DNA from: Streptomyces aurantiogriseus
Lineage (GTDB): Bacteria; Actinomycetota; Actinomycetes; Streptomycetales; Streptomycetaceae
Reading direction: 5' to 3'
Length of the DNA: 64,000 nucleotides
NCBI RefSeq assembly: GCF_014649375.1
Contig: NZ_BMSX01000022.1
Coordinates: forward strand, 62,001-126,000
Made by a program: the position numbers and the translations under genes. Of this stretch, positions 31,387 to 40,208 are shown one piece after another (the stretch's first letter is position 1; the number at the start of each line of letters is the position of its first letter). Below the pieces are notes generated by a model. That model was not told where the DNA came from. It made no database searches and was given only the letters and a program-made list of their open reading frames with translations.

Positions 31387-32474
31387 ACGTTCTCAAGGGA
31401 CGGTCCACGCGCGCGTGGACCGGTTTCGCGGGCGCCGCCGTGCTGCTCTTCGCCGTCGCCCCGGTCGCCCTGTCCGACTTCCGGCTGGGGCTGCTCGCCA
31501 AGTACCTGTGCATGGCCATGGTGGCGGTCGGCATCTGCCTCGCCTGGGGCCGCGGCGGGTTGCTGACGCTGGGGCAGGGCGTGTTCTTCGGCCTCGGTGG
31601 CTACGCCATGGCGATGCACCTGAAGATCGCCGACGCCGGCCCCGGCAACCTCCCCGACTTCATGCAGCTGTACGGCACCGCCACCGAACTCCCCTGGTGG
31701 TGGAAGCCCTTCGAGAGCCCGGTCCTCGCCCTCGCGGCGACCATCCTGCTGCCGATGACGGTCGCGGCCCTGCTCGGCCTGTTCATCTTCCGCCGCCGGG
31801 TCAAGGGCGCGTACTTCGCGATCCTCAGCCAGGCCCTCGCCTCGGCGTTCGCGATCTGGCTGGTCGGCCAGCAGGCCACCACCGGCGGCACCAACGGGCT
31901 CACCGACATCCAGGGCTTCTTCGGCTACGACCTCAACGACCCGGTCAACCAGCGGATGGTGTACTTCGTCATCGCCGCGGCCCTGCTGCTGCTGATGCTC
32001 CTCGCCCGCCAGCTGATCCACAGCCGGTACGGCGAACTCCTGGTCGCCGTACGGGACTCGGAGGAGCGGGTGCGTTTCCTGGGGTACGACCCGGCGAACG
32101 TCAAGCTCGTCGCGTATGTCGTCGCCGCGGGGATGGCGGGCCTCGCGGGCGCGCTGTTCGTGCCGGCCGTCGGCATCATCTCGCCCGCGCTGATCGGCAT
32201 CGTCCCGTCGATCGAGTTCGTGATCGGCGCGGCCGTCGGCGGGCGGGCCAGCCTGGTCGGGGCCGTCCTCGGAGCGATCGCCGTGGCCTGGGCGAAGACC
32301 GCGTTGTCGGAGGAGTTCCCGGCGGCCTGGACGTACTTCCAGGGTCTGCTGTTCGTCGTGGCGCTGGCGTTCCTGCCGGGTGGACTCGCCTCGCTGACGA
32401 AGGTCGTCCGCCGGCGCCGGTCCGCGCGGACGGAGCAGACCGCACCCGTCGTTCCCGTGGGAGAAGCGGCATGA
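31383..32474 (+). CDS. urtC: Urea ABC transporter permease UrtC
   Basis: A 363-residue LivM-type permease. ICLAWGRGGLLTLGQGVFFGLGGYAMAMHL, GTNGLTDIQGF and EERVRFLGYDPANVKLVAYVVAAGMAGLAGALFVPAVGIISP are typical of UrtC. It has about ten membrane segments and an Arg-rich cytoplasmic tail. The ATG at 31383 overlaps the urtB stop and its own stop overlaps the urtD start, so the cluster is translationally coupled. Confidence 0.93.
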   Translation: MNVLKGRSTRAWTGFAGAAVLLFAVAPVALSDFRLGLLAKYLCMAMVAVGICLAWGRGGLLTLGQGVFFGLGGYAMAMHLKIADAGPGNLPDFMQLYGTATELPWWWKPFESPVLALAATILLPMTVAALLGLFIFRRRVKGAYFAILSQALASAFAIWLVGQQATTGGTNGLTDIQGFFGYDLNDPVNQRMVYFVIAAALLLLMLLARQLIHSRYGELLVAVRDSEERVRFLGYDPANVKLVAYVVAAGMAGLAGALFVPAVGIISPALIGIVPSIEFVIGAAVGGRASLVGAVLGAIAVAWAKTALSEEFPAAWTYFQGLLFVVALAFLPGGLASLTKVVRRRRSARTEQTAPVVPVGEAA

Positions 32475-33244
32475 GCGAGTTCGCAGGGCTTGAGATACGT
32501 CGACTGCGGGTGTCCTTCGACGGGTTCACGGCCGTGGACGGAGTCGACCTGGACGTGGAGCCGGGTGATCTGCGGTTCCTCATCGGGCCGAACGGCGCCG
32601 GCAAGACGACGCTCGTCGACGCCGTCACCGGGCTGGTGAAGGCACAGGGGTCGGTACGGTTCGGCGGCGAGGAGCTGCTGGGGCGCAGTGTTCACCGGAT
32701 CGCCCGGTCCGGGATCGGACGCACCTTCCAGACGGCCACGGTCTTCGAGGAGTTGACGGTACTTCAGAATCTGGACATCGCGGCCGGCGCGGGCCGCGGC
32801 ATGTGGACCATGCTGCGCCGCCGCAAGGGAGTCCCGGAGCCCGTGGCGCAGGCGCTGGAGACGATCGGACTGACGGCACTGGCCGACTCCCCCGCCGGGA
32901 CACTGGCCCACGGCCAGAAGCAGTGGCTGGAGATCGGCATGCTGCTCGTCCAGGACGTGCGGCTCCTGCTGCTCGACGAGCCGGTGGCCGGCATGAGCCA
33001 CGACGAGCGGCAGGCCACCGGTGTGCTGCTCCAGCGCATCAGCGAGGAGCGGACGGTCGTCGTCATCGAGCACGACATGGACTTCATGCGCTCCTTCGCG
33101 CGCAGCGTCAGTGTGCTGCACGCCGGCAAGGTGCTCAGCGAGGGCACGGTGGCCGACGTACAGGCCGATCCGAAGGTGCAGGAGGTGTACCTCGGGCACA
33201 CGGCCGCCGAGGACGCCACGGACGTGGCCGTGCGGGAGGCGTGA
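32471..33244 (+). CDS. urtD: Urea ABC transporter ATPase UrtD
   Basis: A 257-residue LivG-type ATPase. Walker A is GPNGAGKTT, the Q-loop lies in FQTATVFEELTVLQNL, and Walker B is LLLLDEPVAGMSHDE; the His switch is VVIEHDMDFMR. The signature motif reads LAHGQKQWLEIG rather than LSGGQ, which is the usual UrtD form. It hydrolyses ATP with UrtE to drive urea import. The ATG at 32471 overlaps the urtC stop. Confidence 0.93.
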   Translation: MSEFAGLEIRRLRVSFDGFTAVDGVDLDVEPGDLRFLIGPNGAGKTTLVDAVTGLVKAQGSVRFGGEELLGRSVHRIARSGIGRTFQTATVFEELTVLQNLDIAAGAGRGMWTMLRRRKGVPEPVAQALETIGLTALADSPAGTLAHGQKQWLEIGMLLVQDVRLLLLDEPVAGMSHDERQATGVLLQRISEERTVVVIEHDMDFMRSFARSVSVLHAGKVLSEGTVADVQADPKVQEVYLGHTAAEDATDVAVREA

Positions 33245-33936
33245 TGCTCCAGATCGAGGACGTCCGGGTCGGCTACCACCGCAGTACCGTCCTGCACGGC
33301 GTCTCCGTCGAGGTCCCGGAGGACGGGGTCGCCGCGGTGCTCGGACACAACGGCGCCGGCAAGAGCACGCTCCTGCGCGCGGCCGTCGGCCTGCTCACCC
33401 CGACGAGCGGCACCGTCCGTCTCGACGGCGAGGACATCACCCGCCGCAGGCCGCACGAGCGCGTGGCGCGCGGAATGGCGTACGTCCCGCAGGGCCAGCA
33501 GGCGTTCCCGCACCTCACCACCGCGGAGAACCTCCAGCTCGTCGCGGACGGCCGCAAGCGGGGCAAGGAGGCGGTCGCCGAGGCACTGGACCTCTTCCCC
33601 GCGCTCAGGGCACTGTCGGGGAGGCGCGCGGGCCTGCTCTCGGGCGGCCAGCGACAGCAACTCGCCATCGCCCGCGCCCTGGTGACGGAGCCTCGGATCC
33701 TGCTCCTGGACGAGCCGACCGAGGGAATCCAGCCCTCGGTGGTCGCCGAGATCGAGGAGACGATCCTTGCCCTGGCCGCCCGCGGCGGGCTCTCGGTCCT
33801 GCTGGTGGAGCAGCACGTCGGCTTCGCGATGCGGGCGGCACAGCGGTACCACATCCTGGAGGCGGGCCGGGTCACCTCGTCCGGGGCGGGCGGCCGGGAC
33901 GCGGAGCGGTCGGTGCGGGCGGCGCTGAGCGTGTGA
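33244..33936 (+). CDS. urtE: Urea ABC transporter ATPase UrtE
   Basis: A 230-residue LivF-type ATPase. Walker A is GHNGAGKST, the signature is LLSGGQRQQLAIARAL, Walker B is ILLLDEPTEGIQPSVV, and the switch is LLVEQHVGFAMR. The EGIQPS form is typical of UrtE. The A of its ATG is the last base of the urtD stop. It closes the urt operon; no urease genes are visible in the window. Confidence 0.93.
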   Translation: MLQIEDVRVGYHRSTVLHGVSVEVPEDGVAAVLGHNGAGKSTLLRAAVGLLTPTSGTVRLDGEDITRRRPHERVARGMAYVPQGQQAFPHLTTAENLQLVADGRKRGKEAVAEALDLFPALRALSGRRAGLLSGGQRQQLAIARALVTEPRILLLDEPTEGIQPSVVAEIEETILALAARGGLSVLLVEQHVGFAMRAAQRYHILEAGRVTSSGAGGRDAERSVRAALSV

Positions 33937-33980
33937 TGTGGGCGGCGCGGCGGGCGCGGGGGCGCTGATCCGGAAGAATC

Positions 33981-35027
33981 ATGCGCATGACCGCATCGGA
34001 CCACCCTCTCGTCACCCGCGCCCGCCGCCTGGCGGACGACCTGCTCGCCCCGCATGCCGCACAGGTCGACCAGGGAGAGGTCCCCGCGAGCCACCTCACC
34101 GAGATCAGGCGCTCGGGCCTGCTGGGGCTGAACGCCCCGAAGAAGTACGGCGGGTCGGCGGCCCCTGCCGCGGTGGTGCGCGAGACGGCGGAAATCCTGG
34201 CCGGGGCCTGCTGCTCGACCTGGTTCGTGCAGACCCAGCACCACACGCCGGTGCTGACACTGGCGAAGAGCGAGAGCCCCGTACGCGACCGTCTGCTGGG
34301 CCCGCTGGCACGGGGTGAGCTGCTGTCCGGGGTGGCCTACGCCCATCTGCGGGCGTACCCCCGTGTCCCCGTCCGGGTGACCCGGGAGCGGGGCGGCTGG
34401 CGCTTCGACGGGACGGTCCCCTGGTACACGGGGTGGGGCCTGAACGACGTCATGCTCCTCGCCGGGGTGACCGACACGGACGAGGCTCTCTTCGCCTTCA
34501 CGGACGCCCGGGAGCAGCCGGGCCTGCGCGCGTCGGAGCCGCTGCGCCTGGCGGCCCTCACCGCGGCCCGGACGGTCTCCCTGGACCTGGACGGCCTCTG
34601 GCTCCCCGAGGAGGCGGTGGCCCTGCGGACACCGTACGAGCGGTGGGCGGCGACGGACCGCCCGAAGACGGTGGCCGCCGGCCCCGCGGTGTTCGGTGTC
34701 GCGGAGGCGGCGCTGACCTTGCTGGACGAGGAGACGGCGGCACCCCTGCGCGCCCGCCTGACCGACGTCCGCCGCCAGGCCTACGCCCTGGCCGACCACC
34801 CCGAGCCGCACGCGTACCTGGAGACGAGGCTGGCCCTCAGGACACAGGCGTACCAGGTCCTTGAAGCGGCGACCACGGCGGCGGTGGTGGCGGGCGGCGG
34901 CCGCTCGATGCTGCTGACGAGCAAGGCCCAACGCCTGGCGAGAGAGGCCCTCTTCCTCCTGGTCCAGGGCCAGACGCCGGAGTCACGGACAGCGCATCTC
35001 AACGCCCTTGCGAGCAGTGCGCTTTAG
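33981..35027 (+). CDS. Acyl-CoA dehydrogenase-family flavoprotein
   Basis: A 348-residue protein with the N-terminal helical domain (HPLVTRARRLADDLLAPHAAQVDQGEVPASHLTEIRRSGLLGLNAPKKYGGSAAP) and the beta middle domain (GELLSGVAYAHLR, WRFDGTVPWYTGWGLNDVMLLAGV) of the acyl-CoA dehydrogenase fold. The C-terminal helices are short. It is closer to the SfnB/monooxygenase-like members than to true acyl-CoA dehydrogenases. A sulfur-scavenging role is possible, since ssuD and ssuE lie next door, but this is inference. The start is ATG 33981, or 33987 two codons later. Confidence 0.72.
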   Translation: MRMTASDHPLVTRARRLADDLLAPHAAQVDQGEVPASHLTEIRRSGLLGLNAPKKYGGSAAPAAVVRETAEILAGACCSTWFVQTQHHTPVLTLAKSESPVRDRLLGPLARGELLSGVAYAHLRAYPRVPVRVTRERGGWRFDGTVPWYTGWGLNDVMLLAGVTDTDEALFAFTDAREQPGLRASEPLRLAALTAARTVSLDLDGLWLPEEAVALRTPYERWAATDRPKTVAAGPAVFGVAEAALTLLDEETAAPLRARLTDVRRQAYALADHPEPHAYLETRLALRTQAYQVLEAATTAAVVAGGGRSMLLTSKAQRLAREALFLLVQGQTPESRTAHLNALASSAL

Positions 35028-35119
35028 GGACGCGGGGCCGTGTCGAGGTGCGGCTCCGCCGCGGGGGCGCGACCGGCCACCGGCGATCCGAGGCCGCCCA
35101 AGACCCCGAACGCGCCCGC

Positions 35120-36259
35120 TCAGCTCGCGAACGGCACCTGCGCGGACGTCACCCGATCCCCCGCCGGATGCTTCCAGAGCCCTTCTTCGGCCAGCCGCGG
35201 CAGCACCCCCTCCCCGAACCAGTACGCCTCCTCCAGATGCGGATACCCGGACAGCACGAACTCCTCGATCCCCAGCGCCGCATACTCCTTGATCCGCTCG
35301 GCCACCTCCTGATGGCTCCCCACCAGCGCCGTCCCCGCGCCCCCACGCACGAGCCCGATCCCGGCCCAGAGGTTGGGATGGATCTCGAGCCCGTCCCGGC
35401 TTCCCCCGTGCAGGGCGAGCATCCGCTGCTGCCCCTCGGACTCGCTGCGCGCCAACCCGGCCTGCACGGACCTGACGATCTCCGGGTCGAAGCCGTCCAG
35501 CAGCCGGTTCGCCTCCGCCCACGCCGCCGCGGAGGTGTCCCGAGTGATGACGTGCAGCCGGATACCGAACCGCAGCGTCCGTCCCTCCTTCGCCGCGAGC
35601 CCCCTGATCCAGGCGATCTTCTCGGCGACCTGGGCGGGCGGCTCGCCCCAGGTGAGGTAGACGTCGACGTACCGGGCGGCGACCTCGCCGGCGACCGGCG
35701 AGGAGCCCCCGAAGTACACCTCGGGCACGGGATCCGGCACCCGCGCCAGCTGCGCGTCCTCGACCCGGAGGTGCTCGCCGGCGAGGTCGACGGTCCTGCC
35801 CTCCCACAAGCCCCGTACGATCTCCAGGAATTCACCGGTACGGCGGTACCGGGCGTCCTTGTCGAGGAAGTCCCCGTAGGCCCGCTGCTCGTGGCTCTCG
35901 CCGCCGGTGACGACGTTCAGCAGGAGCCGTCCGCCGGTCTGCCGCTGGAAGGTGGAGGCCATCTGCGCGGCGAGCGTCGGCGAGACGAAGCCGGGCCGGA
36001 AGGCCACGAGGAACTTCAGCCGCTCGGTGTTCTGGCTGACCATCGCGGTGGTCAGCCACGCGTCCTCGCACCAGGCGCCGGTCGGGGTGAGCGCACCCAC
36101 GAAGCCGAGGTCCTCCGCGGCGCGGGCGATCTGGCTCAAGTAGGCGACCGTCGGCGGCCGGTCCCGTCCGGAGGCCGTGGCGGGGGTGCCGTGGCCGCCG
36201 CCGACGACATGGCGGCTGTCGCCGTTGGTGGGCAGGAACCAGTGGAAGACGAGGGACAC
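35120..36259 (-). CDS. ssuD: FMNH2-dependent alkanesulfonate monooxygenase SsuD
   Basis: A 379-residue bacterial-luciferase-like monooxygenase. It begins SLVFHWFLPTNGDSRHVVGGGHG and has ARAAEDLGFVGALTPTGAWCEDAWLTTAMVSQNTERLKFLVAFRPG, NVVTGGESHEQRAYGDFLDKDARY and VYFGGSSPVAGEVAARYVDVYLTWGEPPAQV. These match SsuD, which releases sulfite from alkanesulfonates using FMNH2 and O2. ssuE upstream can supply the reduced flavin. The GTG at 36259 was chosen. It is read in the same direction as the leader peptide and ssuE. Confidence 0.9.
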   Translation of the reverse strand: MSLVFHWFLPTNGDSRHVVGGGHGTPATASGRDRPPTVAYLSQIARAAEDLGFVGALTPTGAWCEDAWLTTAMVSQNTERLKFLVAFRPGFVSPTLAAQMASTFQRQTGGRLLLNVVTGGESHEQRAYGDFLDKDARYRRTGEFLEIVRGLWEGRTVDLAGEHLRVEDAQLARVPDPVPEVYFGGSSPVAGEVAARYVDVYLTWGEPPAQVAEKIAWIRGLAAKEGRTLRFGIRLHVITRDTSAAAWAEANRLLDGFDPEIVRSVQAGLARSESEGQQRMLALHGGSRDGLEIHPNLWAGIGLVRGGAGTALVGSHQEVAERIKEYAALGIEEFVLSGYPHLEEAYWFGEGVLPRLAEEGLWKHPAGDRVTSAQVPFAS

Positions 36260-36417
36260 GTGGGGTCTCCGATCAGGAACGTCCGTCTGTCGGCGGGGTG
36301 TTCGGCTGCAGCAGGCCGTGGCGGGGAGGCCGGGTGCCGCACCGCGCGCACCTTCGCAGCGGCGACGGCGAGGGCCTCGGCGTCGTCGGCGATCACCTGC
36401 ACGCGGTCACGGTCACC
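36260..36417 (-). pseudogene. Possible start fragment of an SfnB-like gene between ssuE and ssuD
   Basis: On the minus strand just after ssuE a frame reads DRVQVIADDAEALAVAAAKV and then loses similarity to anything. VIxDDAEALAVA is the typical opening of SfnB-family sulfur acquisition oxidoreductases. If so, only about 20 codons remain and the rest is gone. It may equally be a spacer with chance resemblance. Confidence 0.3.
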
Positions 36418-36972
36418 TCAGCCGGCCGCGGCCAGGTACGGCGTACGGCCCAGGGCCGTGGAGAACTGGTCGACGACCTGGGTGAGCGCCTCGGTGGCGG
36501 CCGGGGTGACCGTGATCGAGCCGTCCTCGTGGGAGGTGATGTCCTGGTCGAGGGTGAACCAGCCCTGCACGATGTGGGCCGCCCCCATGGAGGTGAGGAC
36601 CGGCCGCAGCGCGTAGTCGATGGCGAGGACGTGCGCGACGGAACCGCCGGTGGCGAGCGGCAGCACGGTCTTCCCGGTCAGCGCGTACTGCGGCAGCAGA
36701 TCGAGGAGCGCCTTCAGGACACCGGAGTACGACGCCTTGTAGACGGGGGTGCCCACGACGACGCCGTCGGCGCGCGCGAACAGCTCGGTGGCCTCGACGA
36801 TCGCGGGGTGGCGGAAGTCCGCACCGAGCAGGGCCTCGGCCGGGATGGTGCGCACGTCGAGCGGGATCACCTCGTGGCCCTGGGCGATCAGCCGCTGGTC
36901 GAGGTGGCGCAGCAGCCGGCCGGTGCGGGAGGCGGCGGAGGGGCTGCCGGAGACGGACAGGACGGTGGCCAT
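36418..36972 (-). CDS. ssuE: NADPH-dependent FMN reductase SsuE
   Basis: A 184-residue flavodoxin-fold reductase. VLSVSGSPSAASRTGRLL is the FMN phosphate loop, and DGVVVGTPVYKASYSGVLKALLDLLPQYALTGKTVLPLATGG is the SsuE core. It provides FMNH2 to SsuD in the cytoplasm. The ATG at 36972 follows AAGAAGAGGA. A short peptide gene with a Cys codon lies 248 bases upstream on the same strand and probably controls it. Confidence 0.9.
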   Translation of the reverse strand: MATVLSVSGSPSAASRTGRLLRHLDQRLIAQGHEVIPLDVRTIPAEALLGADFRHPAIVEATELFARADGVVVGTPVYKASYSGVLKALLDLLPQYALTGKTVLPLATGGSVAHVLAIDYALRPVLTSMGAAHIVQGWFTLDQDITSHEDGSITVTPAATEALTQVVDQFSTALGRTPYLAAAG

Positions 36973-37220
36973 GGGTCCTCTTCTTTTCCTGAGGCGGACG
37001 TGGGTGTGGTCAGGCACTGCGCCGGAAGGGACTCGGCAGGCGAATTTCACGGGCGCTGCGGGCATATGGAAATCCTGGTGCGGCACAATTTCGGGCACGC
37101 CGAATTCAAGGGGCGTAAAGGTGCGGATAATCCAGGCGGTGAGGGGAAAACAGAGCGCACCACCGTCCGGGCACGGGGCGGTCGAGGTGCGGGAGAGAGT
37201 GCGGCGGATCGAGGAAGGGA
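36973..37220 (-). promoter_or_regulatory. Leader region between leader peptide and ssuE
   Basis: 248 bases without a gene. If ribosomes stalling on the leader peptide control ssuE, the alternative RNA structures must form here. The stretch around 37035-37130 is locally AT-richer. I could not settle the pairing by eye. Confidence 0.4.
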
Positions 37221-37298
37221 TCAGGCCGCGGCGCGACAGGAGGCGCTGGAGACGCGTGCGAGGTCGACGTGGCGTCGCCGCGTGAGGTCCAGTCGCAT
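37221..37298 (-). CDS. Cysteine-containing leader peptide upstream of ssuE
   Basis: A 25-residue peptide starting MRLDLTRRRHVDLARVSSA, with one Cys codon (TGT) four residues before the stop. It is too short for normal gene finding. The RRRHVDLxRVSSAxC pattern recurs before sulfur-assimilation genes in actinobacteria and is thought to sense cysteine supply by ribosome stalling. An in-frame ATG two codons upstream (37304) would give MKMRLD. The next gene downstream is ssuE, a sulfonate-utilisation gene, which fits the role. Confidence 0.75.
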   Translation of the reverse strand: MRLDLTRRRHVDLARVSSASCRAAA

Positions 37299-37510
37299 CT
37301 TCATGCCGTCGATCGTGGCAGCCGCCGGTCGGGGCAGTCAAGGAAAACCCGACCGGTCTCGTATCGCGGACCACTGAATTTCACGAAGGTGCGACAGGAA
37401 ACCCTTGAACCGGCCGGGAATGCGCCCGCATTCTTCCGGCGTACGGACAGAACAGCTGGAATGCACTGCTCGGTGTGGAGGGTGCGCGCCGGACGGCGCG
37501 GGCGCTGGAC
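37299..37510. other. Intergenic region upstream of the ssu leader
   Basis: About 210 bases with no coding sequence that I can support. It should contain the promoter of the leader-ssuE-ssuD unit (37305-37420 is AT-richer). With 36973-37298 the stretch lacks a normal-size gene for nearly 580 bases. Confidence 0.4.
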
Positions 37511-37544
37511 GGGGCCGGCCGCTGAGAGCGGGACCGCCGGCCCC
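37511..37544. terminator. Hairpin after the 55-residue protein gene
   Basis: GGGGCCGGC (37511-37519) pairs perfectly with GCCGGCCCC (37536-37544) across a 16-base loop. On the minus strand it begins 6 bases beyond the stop of the small gene at 37551, so it is probably its terminator. Confidence 0.6.
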
Positions 37545-37550
37545 GGCGTG

Positions 37551-37718
37551 TCACTCCTCGTCACCCGTCGGCACCACGACGAGGAACGCGTCGGAGTTCA
37601 GATCCATGACCACGGTCGCGGGCTCTCCCTCGGCCCGCCGCCGCGCCGCGTACTCCTCCGCCGGCCACGATCCGCGCGGAGCTCCCGCAGGAAAACGCTC
37701 CAACACCTTCGCGCCCAT
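37551..37718 (-). CDS. Small conserved-looking hypothetical protein
   Basis: A 55-residue protein beginning MGAKVLERFPAG, with a charged middle (AEEYAARRRAEGE) and a hydrophobic/acidic end (ATVVMDLNSDAFLVVVPTGDEE). The ATG at 37718 follows GGGAGGT at 11 bases; the frame can be extended to 37814 without a better site. Third-position GC is high. It seems soluble. I know no function. It is divergent from the photolyase gene. Confidence 0.6.
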   Translation of the reverse strand: MGAKVLERFPAGAPRGSWPAEEYAARRRAEGEPATVVMDLNSDAFLVVVPTGDEE

Positions 37719-37978
37719 AGCGGCAGACACCTCCCGGTCGAAACGGACAACTCCTTCGCTCTGCGTTTTCCCGGGATCGGCGCGAGCATGTTCCCGTGCA
37801 CCCGACCGGTCCAACGCGGTCGTTGCCGCCGATCACTCGTTCGCGGTCACAAGCCCCGGTCGTCACAGCCGTCGCCCCCGTCCGCATGGCAGCGTTCACC
37901 GGTGACCACCGACGCGAAGGAACAAGGCCTCATGACCGGAGCGGCCACGGTCCGATCACCTCACCGGGAGTGGGTGTC

Positions 37979-39343
37979 ATGAATGTCTCGGTCGTCCTGT
38001 TCACGTCCGACCTGCGCCTGCACGACCATCCGCCGCTGCGGGCGGCGCTCGACGCAGCCCGCGAGGTGGTCCCGCTGTTCGTACGCGACCGGGCGGTGGA
38101 CGGCGCCGGGTTCGCCGTCCCCAACCGGCTGGCATTCCTCGCGGACTGTCTGCGGGACCTCGACGCCGGGCTGCGCGAGCGGGGCGGGCGGCTCGTCGTG
38201 CGCTCGGGTGACGTGGTCGAGGAGGTGTGCCGGGTGGCCTGCGAGACGGCGGCCGGCGAGGTGCACCTGTCGGCCGACGTGAGCGGGTACGCGCAACGCC
38301 GTGAGGAACGGCTTCGGCGGACCCTGGCGGCACAGGGTGTGCGCCTGCACGTCCATGAGGCGGTGACCACTGCCGTAGCGCCCGGCACGGTGACCCCGGC
38401 CGCCTCGGACCACTTCGCCGTCTTCACGCCGTACTTCCGCCACTGGTCGCGGCAGCGGCTGCGGGACGCCCTCGGTGCGCCCCGCACCGTGCGGGTCCCG
38501 GACGGCGTCGGCTCGGCCGGACTCCCCTCGCACCGGGGCGTGTCGGTGGGGCTGGCGTCCGGCGGCGAGACGGAGGGCCGCAGACGGCTGAGCGCCTGGC
38601 TGCGCGGCGGGATCGCCGACTATGCGGACCGGCACGACGACTTGGCCGGCGACGCGACGTCCCGGCTCTCGCCGCACCTGCACTTCGGCACGCTCTCCCC
38701 CGTCGAACTGGTGCACCGGGCGCGCGCGACGGGCGGCCCGGGCGCCGAGGCGTTCGTACGGCAGCTCGCCTGGCGCGACTTCCACCGCCAGGTGCTGGCG
38801 GCCCGCCCGGACGCGGCCTACGCCGACTACCGCACCCGGCACGACCGTTGGCGTACGGAGGACACGGCACGGGAGGAGGTCGAGGCGTGGCGGGAGGGCC
38901 GTACCGGCTACCCGGTCGTGGACGCGGCGATGCGGCAACTGCGCCACGAGGGCTGGATGCACAACCGGGGCCGGCTGCTGACCGCGAGCTTCCTCGCCAA
39001 GACGCTGTACATCGACTGGCGGGTCGGCGCCCGGCACTTCCTGCAGCTGCTGGTCGACGGGGACGTGGCCAACAACCAGCTCAACTGGCAGTGGGTGGCG
39101 GGGACCGGCACCGACACCCGGCCGAACCGGGTTCTCAACCCGGTCGCCCAGGCGAAGCGTTACGACCCGGACGGGGCGTACGTGCGGCGCTGGGTGCCCG
39201 AACTGGCGGGGATCGAGGGCCCCGTGGTGCACGAGCCGTGGAAGCTGCGGGGCCGGGACCGGGCGGCGGTCGGCTATCCGGAGCCGGTCGTCGACCTGTC
39301 GGTGGGGCTCGGCCGGTTCCGGCGGGCGCGCGGGCTCGGCTGA
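37979..39343 (+). CDS. phr: Deoxyribodipyrimidine photolyase (cryptochrome/photolyase family)
   Basis: A 454-residue protein. The N-terminal alpha/beta domain begins VSVVLFTSDLRLHDHPPL. The FAD-binding helical domain contains SRLSPHLHFGTLSP, AFVRQLAWRDFHRQVL, GYPVVDAAMRQLRHEGWMHNRGRLLTASFLAK and GDVANNQLNWQWVAGTGTDTRPNRVLNPVAQAKRYDPDGAYVRRWVPEL. These are the hallmarks of CPD photolyase, which repairs UV dimers in blue light. The ATG at 37979 follows ACCGGGAG. Its last 70 bases overlap the SGNH hydrolase gene on the other strand. Confidence 0.93.
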   Translation: MNVSVVLFTSDLRLHDHPPLRAALDAAREVVPLFVRDRAVDGAGFAVPNRLAFLADCLRDLDAGLRERGGRLVVRSGDVVEEVCRVACETAAGEVHLSADVSGYAQRREERLRRTLAAQGVRLHVHEAVTTAVAPGTVTPAASDHFAVFTPYFRHWSRQRLRDALGAPRTVRVPDGVGSAGLPSHRGVSVGLASGGETEGRRRLSAWLRGGIADYADRHDDLAGDATSRLSPHLHFGTLSPVELVHRARATGGPGAEAFVRQLAWRDFHRQVLAARPDAAYADYRTRHDRWRTEDTAREEVEAWREGRTGYPVVDAAMRQLRHEGWMHNRGRLLTASFLAKTLYIDWRVGARHFLQLLVDGDVANNQLNWQWVAGTGTDTRPNRVLNPVAQAKRYDPDGAYVRRWVPELAGIEGPVVHEPWKLRGRDRAAVGYPEPVVDLSVGLGRFRRARGLG

Positions 39344-40125
39344 TCACCCCCGTCGTACAGGGGCAGCAGCGTCGGCCGTTTCGCCGTCCGGCCGTCGCCG
39401 GAGGAGCGTCCGCGCAGGCGGCGGCCGAGCCAGGGGCCCAAGAAGGCGGCGGCCCAGCGGAGTTCGCCGAGAACGGTGGCGGTGGGGCGGTCCGGGGCGG
39501 GCAGCGGGTGGGTCCAGGAGTCGTCGCTGCCGGGCAGGGCGAGGGCGTGCGCGACGGCGGCGGCGATGCGGGCGTGGCCGAGCGGTGAGGCGTGCAGCCG
39601 GTCGGGACTCCACAGGCGCGGGTCGGTGACCACGGGGTGCTCGCTGGTCTCGGCGACGACGACGCCGTGCCGGCCGGCCGCCTCTCGGATGCGGGCGTTC
39701 AGGGCGACGACTCGGGGGGCGAGGGGCCGGGCGAGGGGGGTGAGGCGGGCGACGTCGGGAAAGGTCAGGGTGGCGACGTGGGCGCCCTGCGCGGTGAGTG
39801 CGGCGAACACGGCCTCCAGGTGGCCGGCGACCTCGTCCGCGTCGAAGCGGGGGCGCAGCAGGTCGTTGACCCCGGCGACGACGGTGGCCAGGTCGGGACG
39901 GAGCGCGAGCGCCGGGGCCAGTTGCTCGGTGCGCACCTGCCCGGCCAGCCTCCCGCGTACGGCCAGGTTGGCGTACCGCAGGCCGGAGTTGTGGCGGGCG
40001 AGGTGCTCGGCGAGGCGGTCCGCCCAGCCGCGCAGGCCGATGGTGTCGTCGCCGTCCCCGAGCCCCTCGGTCTGGCTGTCGCCGAGGGCCACGTAGCGCT
40101 CGTACCGGATCTCCGTGCCGGGCAT
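39274..40125 (-). CDS. SGNH/GDSL-family hydrolase
   Basis: A 283-residue esterase-like protein without a signal peptide. Block I is YVALGDSQTEGLGDGD (Ser in GDSQ), block III is VVAGVNDLLRP (GxND), and block V is SPDRLHASPLGHARIA (Asp and His). The tail after residue 235 is basic and Pro/Arg-rich and is encoded partly opposite the photolyase 3' end. The family acts on acyl or acetyl esters; the substrate is unknown. The ATG at 40125 was chosen. Confidence 0.85.
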   Translation of the reverse strand: MPGTEIRYERYVALGDSQTEGLGDGDDTIGLRGWADRLAEHLARHNSGLRYANLAVRGRLAGQVRTEQLAPALALRPDLATVVAGVNDLLRPRFDADEVAGHLEAVFAALTAQGAHVATLTFPDVARLTPLARPLAPRVVALNARIREAAGRHGVVVAETSEHPVVTDPRLWSPDRLHASPLGHARIAAAVAHALALPGSDDSWTHPLPAPDRPTATVLGELRWAAAFLGPWLGRRLRGRSSGDGRTAKRPTLLPLYDGGDQPSPRARRNRPSPTDRSTTGSG

Positions 40126-40208
40126 GAACGGCTCCCTCCTCCATCGACCGCCCTCACCCTACTCGCTTTTTTGACTATTCAGATAGACGCATAACCAGAA
40201 GCTGTCTC

